Shown: piece after piece, positions 1 through 8,136 of the stretch | How the letters are laid out: every line of letters starts with the position of its first letter | Position numbering within the stretch: the stretch's first letter is position 1 | Assembly: GCF_028765345.1 (NCBI RefSeq) | Contig: NZ_JARAJZ010000001.1 | Coordinates: 434,001 to 498,000, forward strand | From: Sporolactobacillus sp. CQH2019 | GTDB taxonomy: Bacteria > Bacillota > Bacilli > Bacillales > Sporolactobacillaceae | DNA: 64,000 nucleotides | Reading direction: 5' to 3' | Notes under the pieces: generated by a model | Told to the model about the DNA's origin: nothing | What the model saw: only the letters and a program-made list of their open reading frames with translations | The model's database searches: none | Program-made: the position numbers and the translations under genes

Positions 1-795
1 GAGACGGACGTCCACCCGCCCTCCGGAAAAACGTCTGCTCTTTTTGACATTGAATTCCGGCGACTTCCCGAATACCCACTCCCAGTTGCGGTAGCGCTTT
101 TTCGCAAGCGAGACAATATGGATCCAGTCCTCGTCGGTGATCGCGTATTCCGGTATTTTATTTTCGCCTTCAAAAAGATAGTGCAGAAGCGTTTCCCTGA
201 ATTGGCGGATATCCATATCTTCGCTCAGATGCTCGCGAATATTGGTTACCCGGCTGCGTACTGATTTGATCCCTTTGGATTCATACTTCTCGGCATCCGG
301 ATTCAGCGCAAGCGAAACATTTTCGAGATTCACGTCAAAGAGCAGAGTCCCATGGCTGAAAATGCGCCCTTTCGTCACAAATTGTGCATTTCCGGATATT
401 TTTTTCCCGTCCACGGTCAGGTCGTTGCGCCCCTCGAGCCGTGCATCGACTCCGAGATGTTTCAGCGCCCGGATGACCGGTTCGGTGAACCTGCGGTAGT
501 TATTGAAACTGTCGCCGTCGTCGCGGGTGATGAAGCTGAAACTGAGATTGCCGGGATCATTATAAACGGCTCCGCCGCCGGACAGGCGCCGGGTCACAGT
601 GATGTCGTGAGAACGAATGTAATCCATGTTGACTTCTTCTATCGTATTTTGGTTGCGCCCGACGATCACGGTCGGCGTCATCCGGTAGAACATCAGATAA
701 GTCTCGTCTCTGTCCAAATGTGTCAGTGCGAATTCTTCCAGTGCAAAATTCAGCGTCTGATCAAGAATATCGCGGTTATTGATGTATTTCATCAT
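1..795 (-). CDS. lplJ: Lipoate-protein ligase, 3' end cut by window edge
   Basis: Activates free lipoate with ATP and attaches it to the E2 and GcvH lipoyl domains in the cytoplasm. The 265 visible codons carry the family signature RRLSGGGAVY near residue 75 and GRNDLTVDGKKISGNAQ near residues 130-147, then the SHGTLLFD segment. The full family length is about 330, so roughly the last 65 residues lie outside the window. Two consecutive ATG codons (795 and 792) follow an AAGGGGA ribosome binding site. As in Bacillus, it lies close to the yhgE/hem cluster. The frame is clean and the match to Bacillus LplJ is strong from memory. Confidence 0.93.
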   Translation of the reverse strand, partial: MMKYINNRDILDQTLNFALEEFALTHLDRDETYLMFYRMTPTVIVGRNQNTIEEVNMDYIRSHDITVTRRLSGGGAVYNDPGNLSFSFITRDDGDSFNNYRRFTEPVIRALKHLGVDARLEGRNDLTVDGKKISGNAQFVTKGRIFSHGTLLFDVNLENVSLALNPDAEKYESKGIKSVRSRVTNIREHLSEDMDIRQFRETLLHYLFEGENKIPEYAITDEDWIHIVSLAKKRYRNWEWVFGKSPEFNVKKSRRFSGGRVDVRL

Positions 796-1068
796 CCGTC
801 CCCTTTTCGCCGGTTAAATACCGATCTCTTTTTCATATCTTAAAACGGTTCCATGCATTCGTCCAGAACAAAGCCCGGCCAGCGGCACCAAACGAAGCGA
901 AGTTTCTTTTTCGCCCGGCGCCGGGCCTCCTGCAGGTGAAATGAGGATCGGCCTCTTTACAAGAAAACCCCTTTTACGCTAAGCTTAACACGTCCATTGT
1001 TTTTTAAAACCGTTTTATCTCAGAGAGAAGAAAAATGTTACCCACGATTATTGTCTGGAGGATGTGGA

Positions 1069-1719
1069 ATGAAAACAATTTATCTCGTCAGGCATGGACA
1101 AACGCTTTTTAACAAACTGAATAAGGTGCAGGGATGCTCCGACTCGCCGCTGACTGAAACCGGGGCGCGCCGGGCCGCCGAATTAGGCGCACGCTTTAAG
1201 AAAGAGGGCATCGTGTTTGATGCCGCCTTCACGAGCGATCTCGGGAGAGCCAGGCAGACCGCAAAGCTTATTCTGTCACATTCGGCAAGCCCCGATGTGC
1301 CCCTCGTTGAAACCGCCGATCTGCGCGAGGTCGGCTTCGGCATGTTCGAAGGAGGCCCGAACAACCTGATGTGGCAGCGGGTAAGCGAAGAAACGGGCGA
1401 TCTTGTGATCAGCGGAGATTCGCCGGATGAATTAAAAGTCCGCGGGCTGGATATATTGAAGAAGCTGGACAGCGCCGGACTTGCGGAGAGTTATGGCGAC
1501 GTCAGAAAACGGGTTGCCGAGGTCCTGAATCTGCTTGCCGCTTCCAAACAGTCCGCCGTTCTCGCCGTCAGCCACGGACTGTTCATCAACTGTCTGCTCT
1601 TTTCTCTCCTGGACCGGGACAAGCGGGTTTCGTCGATTCCGAATACGAGCGTGACCAAACTTGTGTATGATAACGGCACTTTTACCGTCCATTATATCGG
1701 ACGGATTGAAAATCTTTAA
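1069..1719 (+). CDS. Histidine phosphatase family protein (phosphoglycerate mutase-like, YhfR type)
   Basis: About 216 residues. The catalytic RHG motif is at the very N-terminus (IYLVRHGQT), the FTSDLGRARQTA block follows near residue 60, and the second catalytic histidine is in AVSHGLF near residue 165. This is the phosphohistidine phosphatase/PGM fold; the true substrate is unknown and it need not be a glycolytic mutase. The start is the ATG at 1069, seven bases after GGAGG, so a longer in-frame upstream extension is probably untranslated. It converges on yhgE and shares the terminator that follows. A YhfR-like gene sits in the same neighbourhood in Bacillus. Confidence 0.85.
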   Translation: MKTIYLVRHGQTLFNKLNKVQGCSDSPLTETGARRAAELGARFKKEGIVFDAAFTSDLGRARQTAKLILSHSASPDVPLVETADLREVGFGMFEGGPNNLMWQRVSEETGDLVISGDSPDELKVRGLDILKKLDSAGLAESYGDVRKRVAEVLNLLAASKQSAVLAVSHGLFINCLLFSLLDRDKRVSSIPNTSVTKLVYDNGTFTVHYIGRIENL

Positions 1720-1751
1720 TGAATCAGGCTGAATAGAATCATCAGACAAGG

Positions 1752-1796
1752 AAAAAACCGCCGAACGGGCCGATCACAGCCCGACGGCGGTTTTTT
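1752..1796. terminator. Bidirectional intrinsic terminator
   Basis: The stem AACCGCCG / CGGCGGTT is flanked by A6 and T6, so it can work on both strands. It lies between the convergent phosphatase and yhgE genes. Confidence 0.85.
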
Positions 1797-1819
1797 CCCC
1801 AGCCGTTGTTTTTCATTTT

Positions 1820-4800
1820 TTAGGATTCGGCCGTCGTCTCCCGATACGAAGCGCTCGTTCTCGGCGGTCTGTTATTCAGATGGAATTTCACCGTAAAGCC
1901 GATCATGCTCAGCACGAGTGCAGAGACGAGAAATCCGGCCAGAATAAGCGCATTCTGGGCAAGCATCGCCTGCTGACGGCCGTCGATAATATTTCTGAAT
2001 CCGGCGACGCTGTATGTCATCGGGAGGATGCGGGCGACAGGCTGAATCAGGCTCGGAATCAGCTGAACAGCATAGGCTCCGCTGCTGGTAACGAGCTGCA
2101 GAATCAAGATAACCAGAGCGATGAATTGACCGACATTACCGAACGTCCCGGCAAGAAAGAGGATAATCGCCATGAAGGTCGCACTGGTCAGCACGCTGAA
2201 GCCGACAAACGTCCACGGATGCGACACATTGAGCCCGAGTCCTTTAAGAACCGTGAAATCGATCAGAAACGAGCTGCCGATACTCATCAGTATCGTGACC
2301 AAAAACTTGCTCAATGCTATGGCTGCGCCATTTTGAGAAAGGCCCGCCGGACGCCCGAGATTATAGATGATTGTCAGTATCAATGCCCCGATAAAAAACG
2401 CGAGCGAGATAAAATAAGGAGCAAAGCCCGATCCGAATGTGTCGACCGACTGATGCGTCCCGTCGATCGCCGTCACCGGCTGCGAAAATTTAGCAGCATG
2501 GGCATTGTCTGTCGGCGTAGCGGCAAGCTGGCTGTGCGCACCGGATAGATTGCTGCCCAGTGTCTTGTTGCCGTTATAAATTTTCTGCGCACCGGAAGCC
2601 AGTTGATTTGTTCCGCCGGCAAGCTGGTCCTGACCATTTGAAAGGCTGGAGACGCCGCTGTTTAAAGTATTCATATTCGTCGCTAGTTGATTACTCCCGG
2701 AAACAAGCTGATTCGTTCCGGTCTGCAGCGACTTCATGCCGCCAACCAGCTGAGGCCAGGTTTGATTCAGTTCGCTGTTGCCTGCCGCAAGCTGGCCGGC
2801 ACCTTTTTCCAGTGCCTGAGTCGCACCCGGAACTTTGGACAGATTGGTCTGTAGGGTGTTCATTCCGGCAATCAGCCGATGCGTTCCATCGCTTAATTTA
2901 GCAAAATTAGATTGCAACGATTGAGAACCGCTGCTAAGCTGTGTCACTCCGCTGTCGAGCTGGGTTACGGCGGAAGAGAGCTCATTTAACTGATCGGTCA
3001 TTTGTTCTATCGAGCGGCTTGAATTGACTTGATCAGCCAATGTATTCGTACCCTTTTGCAGTGTCTGCATGCCAAGAGACAGGCTCGGGCTCCCGTTGTT
3101 CATTCCATTTTGTCCGGGTACGCCGACAACATTGTTTCTCAAATCCGTTATCCCTGCGGCCAGTTGGTTTACCCCGGACTGAAGTGTCACGCTGGTCCCG
3201 TTTGCTACTATTCCTGCGGTCAGTTGTTTCTGCCCATTGACTAATTCGGTGACGCCTGCGGTCAATCCCGGTTGGCCGCTAACACCGTTTAAGCCTGCTG
3301 AAAAGCTGTTCAGACCGCTATTTAAATTTTTCGTCTGCGTGGACAGGCTGCTGCTTATAGCCGTTAAATTGCTGCCTATCTCTTTAACCAGAGATACTGT
3401 TGCCTGCTGTTCCGTTGTCTGTATCTTGCCAATCTGAGCGGATAAATTGTCTTTTTGAGTTTGAGTTAAGCTGGCATCGGAGTTGATCGTACTGATCATT
3501 TCCCCATTGCTGCTCGCTTCGTTTTGAACGATTTTCGTCAGATCATCACTGATTTTTTGCTGCAGCTGCCCAAGCGCAGCAGCGGTCGTCGGATCATTCA
3601 CCTGACTTTGCATATTTTTAATGCCCGCTGTCAAATTCTTAAGCCCGCTGACTAATTGATCAAGATTTTCAGGCTTCGTACCGCTCAGCTGATCGGCCAG
3701 GCCATTTACTTCCTCCTGCAAACGAATCATTCCGGAATAAAGCTGCGGAACCCCTGTTTTCTGATCAGCGAGCTGGTTTACCCCATTGGCCAATTGATTG
3801 GTGCCGCTGTTGACCTGATTAATTCCGCCGCTCAGCTGATTCATTTGGCTGGTAAGACTGTCAATCTGCGGTTTTGAAGCGGCGAGCCGGCTGTTCAGCC
3901 GGTCCAGTCCGTCTTTTTCCTGCTGCATCCCTTGCTGGAATTGATTCAGTCCGGCAAGATACTGATCCACTCCGCTTGTCAGGGACTTTGATCCGCCAGC
4001 CAGCTGTCCGGAGCCATTGGCAAGCTGCACCGCACCTTTGTTCAGCCGGTTAAGATTATTCGCAAGCGAATTGGCGCCGTCCGCCAGCTTTGCTATATTG
4101 TCACTATTTGAACGGGTCTGACTGTAGAGCTGGTTCGTACCGTTCGCGGCTGTTTTTAATCCCGTATTCAGCTTCGCCGTGCCGCCGGCGAGCTGCCCGG
4201 AGCCATCGGCGAGCTGATTCGTGCCGTTCATCAGACTTTTAAAACCGCTTTTCAATTGATTCAGGCCGGCAACTTCCTGGCCGCCGCCTTTCGCAAGATC
4301 CTTCGATCCCTGAGCAGCAGTGTTCAGGCCGCGCGAAAGTTTATCCAGCTGGGCATACATCGACTGAGCGTATAATTTTGTAACTTGAGACGATACGTCC
4401 GCTTTCAGTGTATTCAGCCCGGTTCCTGCCATTTTAGCGGCAACGAAATTATAATCGGAGTTGATCTGGTAGTACAGATTGGCCGGTCTGACTGTTTTAT
4501 CGACTAAAGTTGTAGCATTTTTCGAAAAGCTTGCCGGTATCCGGACAACCATAAAGTAACGATTATTTTTAAACCCGTCATTCGCCTTCTGATTGCTGAC
4601 AAACTGCCAGTCGAAATGATTATCTTTTTTAAGTTTCGAAACCAGATCGCTGCCTGCATTCAGATGCTTTCCGTCAAGCATTGTGCCCTGATCCTGATTG
4701 ACGACGGCAACCGGCAGATGTCCGCTCATTCCATAGGCATTCCAGAAGGCGTAGAGAAACATACCCGCATAAAGGAGCGGGATGCACATCACGGCAAGCA

Positions 4801-4870
4801 TAAAAATAATATTTTTCGGTTTGCCGACAATGGCCTTCACTTCTTCCCCGAATAATTGAAAAACATTCAT
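1820..4870 (-). CDS. yhgE: YhgE/Pip family membrane protein with very long coiled extracellular region
   Basis: About 1016 residues; Bacillus YhgE is about 775, so this one is long. One N-terminal membrane segment (IIFMLAVMCIPLLYAGMFLYAF) precedes a huge extracytoplasmic region built of degenerate L-x-x-G-x-x-Q-L-type repeats (roughly residues 180-800), ending in an ABC-2-like set of about five membrane helices. Lactococcal Pip and related proteins act as phage receptors, and YhgE-type proteins resemble ABC-2 permeases; the substrate here is unknown. The start is placed at the ATG at 4870; a GTG four codons upstream abuts the ribosome binding site. The TetR gene yhgD lies upstream, with an operator-like palindrome in the gap. 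Confidence 0.88.
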   Translation of the reverse strand: MNVFQLFGEEVKAIVGKPKNIIFMLAVMCIPLLYAGMFLYAFWNAYGMSGHLPVAVVNQDQGTMLDGKHLNAGSDLVSKLKKDNHFDWQFVSNQKANDGFKNNRYFMVVRIPASFSKNATTLVDKTVRPANLYYQINSDYNFVAAKMAGTGLNTLKADVSSQVTKLYAQSMYAQLDKLSRGLNTAAQGSKDLAKGGGQEVAGLNQLKSGFKSLMNGTNQLADGSGQLAGGTAKLNTGLKTAANGTNQLYSQTRSNSDNIAKLADGANSLANNLNRLNKGAVQLANGSGQLAGGSKSLTSGVDQYLAGLNQFQQGMQQEKDGLDRLNSRLAASKPQIDSLTSQMNQLSGGINQVNSGTNQLANGVNQLADQKTGVPQLYSGMIRLQEEVNGLADQLSGTKPENLDQLVSGLKNLTAGIKNMQSQVNDPTTAAALGQLQQKISDDLTKIVQNEASSNGEMISTINSDASLTQTQKDNLSAQIGKIQTTEQQATVSLVKEIGSNLTAISSSLSTQTKNLNSGLNSFSAGLNGVSGQPGLTAGVTELVNGQKQLTAGIVANGTSVTLQSGVNQLAAGITDLRNNVVGVPGQNGMNNGSPSLSLGMQTLQKGTNTLADQVNSSRSIEQMTDQLNELSSAVTQLDSGVTQLSSGSQSLQSNFAKLSDGTHRLIAGMNTLQTNLSKVPGATQALEKGAGQLAAGNSELNQTWPQLVGGMKSLQTGTNQLVSGSNQLATNMNTLNSGVSSLSNGQDQLAGGTNQLASGAQKIYNGNKTLGSNLSGAHSQLAATPTDNAHAAKFSQPVTAIDGTHQSVDTFGSGFAPYFISLAFFIGALILTIIYNLGRPAGLSQNGAAIALSKFLVTILMSIGSSFLIDFTVLKGLGLNVSHPWTFVGFSVLTSATFMAIILFLAGTFGNVGQFIALVILILQLVTSSGAYAVQLIPSLIQPVARILPMTYSVAGFRNIIDGRQQAMLAQNALILAGFLVSALVLSMIGFTVKFHLNNRPPRTSASYRETTAES

Positions 4871-4948
4871 GAAGCAAAACACCCTTTTCCTTGCACCTTA
4901 AAATTTTTTAACCGGCACATTCATTTTATATATCTGCGGCAATCATTA

Positions 4949-4971
4949 TGACCATACCGGTCATTTGGTCA
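4949..4971. promoter_or_regulatory. Candidate TetR (YhgD) operator upstream of yhgE
   Basis: The inverted repeat TGACC-N5-GGTCA is followed at once by a third half site, GGTCA. The same half-site core occurs in the palindrome upstream of the TetR gene itself at 5590-5612, which suggests one regulator controls both promoters. Confidence 0.6.
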
Positions 4972-5000
4972 TTTTGTACGATAAAAAAAGCATCGGATCA

Positions 5001-5573
5001 TTATTTCTTTAATCCCCTTACCAGATACAGATCAAATAGATTGGCAATCTCTTCGCTGCTCAGGGGAGCGTGCCGTTCTTCCCAGTCAAAAACAAGGGCG
5101 ATATACAGCTTCAGAATAACAAACGACGTGATCCTGGTGTCACACGGCTGAATTTCTCCCTTAGCGATCGCATCCTTCACGTAACCCTCAAGGAAGAGAA
5201 GAATCGCGTCTTCTATATTGGCCAGCGCCTGTTTTGCCTGTATCGTGCCGATTTCTTTGATTTCCTGCGTCAGTTTGATCGTCAGCTGATGCTCCTTGCG
5301 CAGTTCCAGCACATTGTACAGCGCCCGGTGCAGATTGACGAAAAAGCTGTCCTCCGGATGGATCGCATTCAGCGCCACTTTTTTAAGCTTTTGGATAAAC
5401 TGATTCATAATCGCATAGAACAATTCCTCCTTATTCTTATAAAAAGTATAAATTGTCCCTTTGCCGACATTGGCCACGCGTGCCACAAGATCCATTGTCG
5501 TAGCCTTGTAGCCGAAAGATGCAAAAGTTCTTTCAGCCGCTTTGGCAATGCTCTCTTTACGATCGACAACCAT
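5001..5573 (-). CDS. yhgD: TetR/AcrR family transcriptional regulator
   Basis: About 190 residues. The N-terminal TetR helix-turn-helix is clear (AERTFASFGYKATTMDLVARVANVGKGTIYTFYKNKEELF, about residues 9-45), followed by an all-helical ligand/dimer domain. It sits directly upstream of yhgE on the same strand, as in Bacillus, so YhgE is the likely target. The start is the ATG at 5573 behind GGTGA; a GTG three codons earlier is possible. A matching palindrome just upstream implies autoregulation. The inducing ligand cannot be read from sequence. Confidence 0.88.
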   Translation of the reverse strand: MVVDRKESIAKAAERTFASFGYKATTMDLVARVANVGKGTIYTFYKNKEELFYAIMNQFIQKLKKVALNAIHPEDSFFVNLHRALYNVLELRKEHQLTIKLTQEIKEIGTIQAKQALANIEDAILLFLEGYVKDAIAKGEIQPCDTRITSFVILKLYIALVFDWEERHAPLSSEEIANLFDLYLVRGLKK

Positions 5574-5589
5574 TTTTATCACCGATTTC

Positions 5590-5612
5590 TGACCGAATAA
5601 GCAAATCGGTCA
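5590..5612. promoter_or_regulatory. Candidate TetR auto-operator
   Basis: TGACCGA-N9-TCGGTCA lies immediately upstream of the TetR gene and shares half sites with the palindrome in front of yhgE. An overlapping ACCGATTT half site begins at 5581. Confidence 0.6.
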
Positions 5613-5861
5613 TTTAGTATTGCAAAAGCATCTCATCATCTAAAACATGCGCTTATAAGCGTGCGAATGCGTCGGTCCCGATCGCGGTTTTTTTCAGAAA
5701 CCGCTGCATCTTCCCGGACAGGTTCGGCAGGAACGCAAACAAAGAAAAAAACTCCTGCTGCCGCCTGAAAAAAAACAGACCGCTCAAGTAAGCCGATCCA
5801 AAAGGGAAACGATTCATCCTGTGAGGCGGACTGCCGCCCCATCCGGTTTGCTGTCCGCTTC

Positions 5862-5883
5862 AGAAAGAGGGGGCGCACCCTCT
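5862..5883 (-). terminator. Weak hairpin terminator overlapping the hemH stop
   Basis: The stem AGAGGG / CCCTCT runs through the hemH stop codon and is followed on the minus strand by CTTTCT, a poor U-tract. The rest of the gap to yhgD (about 5613-5861) shows no gene I can support. This is where Bacillus has hemY. Confidence 0.4.
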
Positions 5884-6814
5884 ACTGATCCAGCACCTTG
5901 AGCACCGCTGAGGAGAGGGCGTCGATAAAAAGCGGATCGGTATCAGGCATCTGCGGACGGTGATAGATGCCGCCGAGCGATTCGACGAGCCGCCGGCACT
6001 GCTGATCATTATCATAAAGCACCTCCAGATGCTCGGACACGAAACCGATCGGGCAGAATATAAAATGTCGATAGCCCTCTGTTTCTCTCAATGTCCGGAC
6101 GATATCAAGCACATCCGGCCCGAGCCACGGGTTGCGCGTTTTTCCTGCACTCTGCCATGCCCGGACATAGTGGCTGATTCCCGCTTCCCCGGCAATCGCT
6201 TCCGCCGTTTCCGCAACCTGGTCGGGATACGGATCACCGTTTTTCAGAATTTTCTCCGGCAGGCTGTGGGCCGAGAAAATAACGACACTCCGATCCTGTT
6301 CAGATTCCGGAATCGATGCCAGGGTCTGCCGAATCTGTCCCGCCCAGAAACGAATGAAATTTGTCTCCCTGTACCAGCTCTCAATGGGCACAATCTGCGG
6401 ACCGTCTGATTTTTCTGCAGCCGCACGCGCCCTGTCGGTATAGGACTGAACACTGAATCGCGAATAGTGGGGCGCCAGCACAAGTGCAACGGCACGGCTG
6501 ATGCCGTCCTCATGAATCCGCCTGACCGCGTCTTCAATAAACGGGTGGATATATTTAAGTCCGAGATACGCTTTAAAAGTCAGAGCCTGCTGGCGCTCGT
6601 TCAGCCTGCTCTCCAGAGTCAGAGCCTGCCGGCGCGTCAGTTCCGCGAGCGGAGATACCCCGCCGATCCGCTCATAGCGGCGGGTCAGATCGGCAATCTG
6701 CTCATCGCTCGGCCGCCTGCCGTGACGGATCGCCGTATAATAAGGCACGATATCCTCCTTTTGATAGGGCGTGCCGTAGGCCATGACAAGCAGGCCGACT
6801 GTCTCATTTTCCAT
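5882..6814 (-). CDS. hemH: Ferrochelatase / coproporphyrin ferrochelatase
   Basis: 310 residues, the usual Firmicute length. It inserts ferrous iron into coproporphyrin III in the Gram-positive pathway. The N-terminal LLVMAYGTPYQKEDI, the catalytic His in IFSAHSLPEK (near residue 183) and the acidic partner in GFVSEHLEVLYD (near residue 264) are all present. Its ATG lies 11 bases inside the end of hemE, so the two are translationally coupled. In Bacillus hemY follows; here the next gene on this strand is the TetR gene after a gap of about 300 bases, so the oxidase step must be encoded elsewhere or be lacking. Confidence 0.95.
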   Translation of the reverse strand: MENETVGLLVMAYGTPYQKEDIVPYYTAIRHGRRPSDEQIADLTRRYERIGGVSPLAELTRRQALTLESRLNERQQALTFKAYLGLKYIHPFIEDAVRRIHEDGISRAVALVLAPHYSRFSVQSYTDRARAAAEKSDGPQIVPIESWYRETNFIRFWAGQIRQTLASIPESEQDRSVVIFSAHSLPEKILKNGDPYPDQVAETAEAIAGEAGISHYVRAWQSAGKTRNPWLGPDVLDIVRTLRETEGYRHFIFCPIGFVSEHLEVLYDNDQQCRRLVESLGGIYHRPQMPDTDPLFIDALSSAVLKVLDQ

Positions 6815-7865
6815 TTGTTTGCACCAGCTTTTTCATATTTTTGGAATAATCATGAACAAAATCCGTCAATGTTTTCAATGCCTGTTCTTTGACTTCCGGA
6901 AAAACGCCATGGCCCAGATTAAAAATGAACCCTGTTTTCCCGCCTGATGCATCAAGGATTTCTCCGGCGCGTTCTTTTAACAGTTCCGGGGGAGCAAGCA
7001 GCAGCGAGGGATCGAGATTGCCCTGAAGAGCCTTGCCGCCCGCCTGTCTGCGCGCCTCGGCAAGCGATGTGCGCCAGTCGACGGAAAGCACATCGGCCGG
7101 AAGTTTGGCCCATTCCTTCAGCAGATGGCCCGCTCCCGCCCCGAAATAGATACTTACCGCTCCGGTCTGCTTAAGTTCTGTAAAAATTTTTTCCATGGAC
7201 GGAGCTATATAAGTCCGATAATCTTCCTCTCCCAGGGCGCCGACCCACGAATCAAACACTTGAACTGCCTGAGCGCCCGCCTCAATCTGCGCCTGCAGAT
7301 AAGCAATGGTCAGCTCGGAAAGATAATCCATCAGCACCTTCCAGTCGCCGGGCTGTGTATACATAAACGCCTTTGTCCGATGATAATCTTTTGACGGGCC
7401 GCCTTCCACCAGATAGCTTGCCAGTGTAAAAGGAGCACCCGCAAAACCGATCAGCGGAACCTGAAGCCGGCGGCGGAGTATTTTGATCGTCTCAAGTACG
7501 TAAGGTACGTCAGCGCGGGGATCCAGCCCGCCGAGGCGGGTCAGATCTTTCCCCGATTTTACCGGATGCTCAATGACCGGCCCGACCCCTTCAACGATTT
7601 TCACATCGAGTCCCCGTGCTTTCAGAGGCGTCATGATGTCTGCAAACAGGATGGCCGCGTCCACCCCCAGCTTTTCGACCGGGGAACAGGTAACCTGCGC
7701 ACAGATTTCCGGATTGCGGCTGATGTCGAAAAACGAATAGTTCCTGCGAATCTCCCGGTACTCCTTCTGGTAGCGTCCCACCTGACGCATATACCAGACC
7801 GGTATGTAGGGGACCTCTTCATGTCTGCATGCTCTCAGAAATATATCATTCAGCAATTTATCCAA
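6804..7865 (-). CDS. hemE: Uroporphyrinogen decarboxylase
   Basis: 353 residues. It converts uroporphyrinogen III to coproporphyrinogen III. The N-terminal PVWYMRQVGRYQKEYR matches the PVWxMRQAGR signature with Ala replaced by Val. The catalytic Asp segment ILFADIMTPL and the C-terminal GNLDPSLL and NLGHGVFP blocks are intact. The start appears to be a TTG (7865) right after GAAAGGGA; the only other nearby candidate, another TTG three codons in, has better spacing, so the start is uncertain. It overlaps hemH by 11 bases in a two-gene heme operon. Confidence 0.94.
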   Translation of the reverse strand: MDKLLNDIFLRACRHEEVPYIPVWYMRQVGRYQKEYREIRRNYSFFDISRNPEICAQVTCSPVEKLGVDAAILFADIMTPLKARGLDVKIVEGVGPVIEHPVKSGKDLTRLGGLDPRADVPYVLETIKILRRRLQVPLIGFAGAPFTLASYLVEGGPSKDYHRTKAFMYTQPGDWKVLMDYLSELTIAYLQAQIEAGAQAVQVFDSWVGALGEEDYRTYIAPSMEKIFTELKQTGAVSIYFGAGAGHLLKEWAKLPADVLSVDWRTSLAEARRQAGGKALQGNLDPSLLLAPPELLKERAGEILDASGGKTGFIFNLGHGVFPEVKEQALKTLTDFVHDYSKNMKKLVQTNGK

Positions 7866-8136
7866 TCCCTTTCAAAGGATGCCGAGGCTGTCTCATCAAT
7901 TGATTTTTCGATTTTGAAGCAGTCTCTCCAATTTTTTAAAACATCACAGACTCATTTTCCGAACCTCAATCTCATCGCCGCTCCCCCTTTGCGGACAGCC
8001 TTTCTTAGGGCAGCAGCAAAATAAGACAAACGGCATTCTCCGTCTGACAATTTATAAGCCCTGTTCTTCGCAAGCCGCCGGGCCCCGCAGCGTTTCTTCG
8101 GACATAATTCTATTTTACGAGATAAAACGACAAATT

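Noticed and set aside
242-843. Two plus-strand open frames at the left edge
   Set aside because: They are antisense shadows of the lipoate ligase gene, whose motifs read clearly on the minus strand.
5636-5878. 80-codon frame downstream of hemH as a possible hemY remnant
   Set aside because: No similarity to HemY by eye, no ribosome binding site, and arginine/phenylalanine-rich shadow-like composition.
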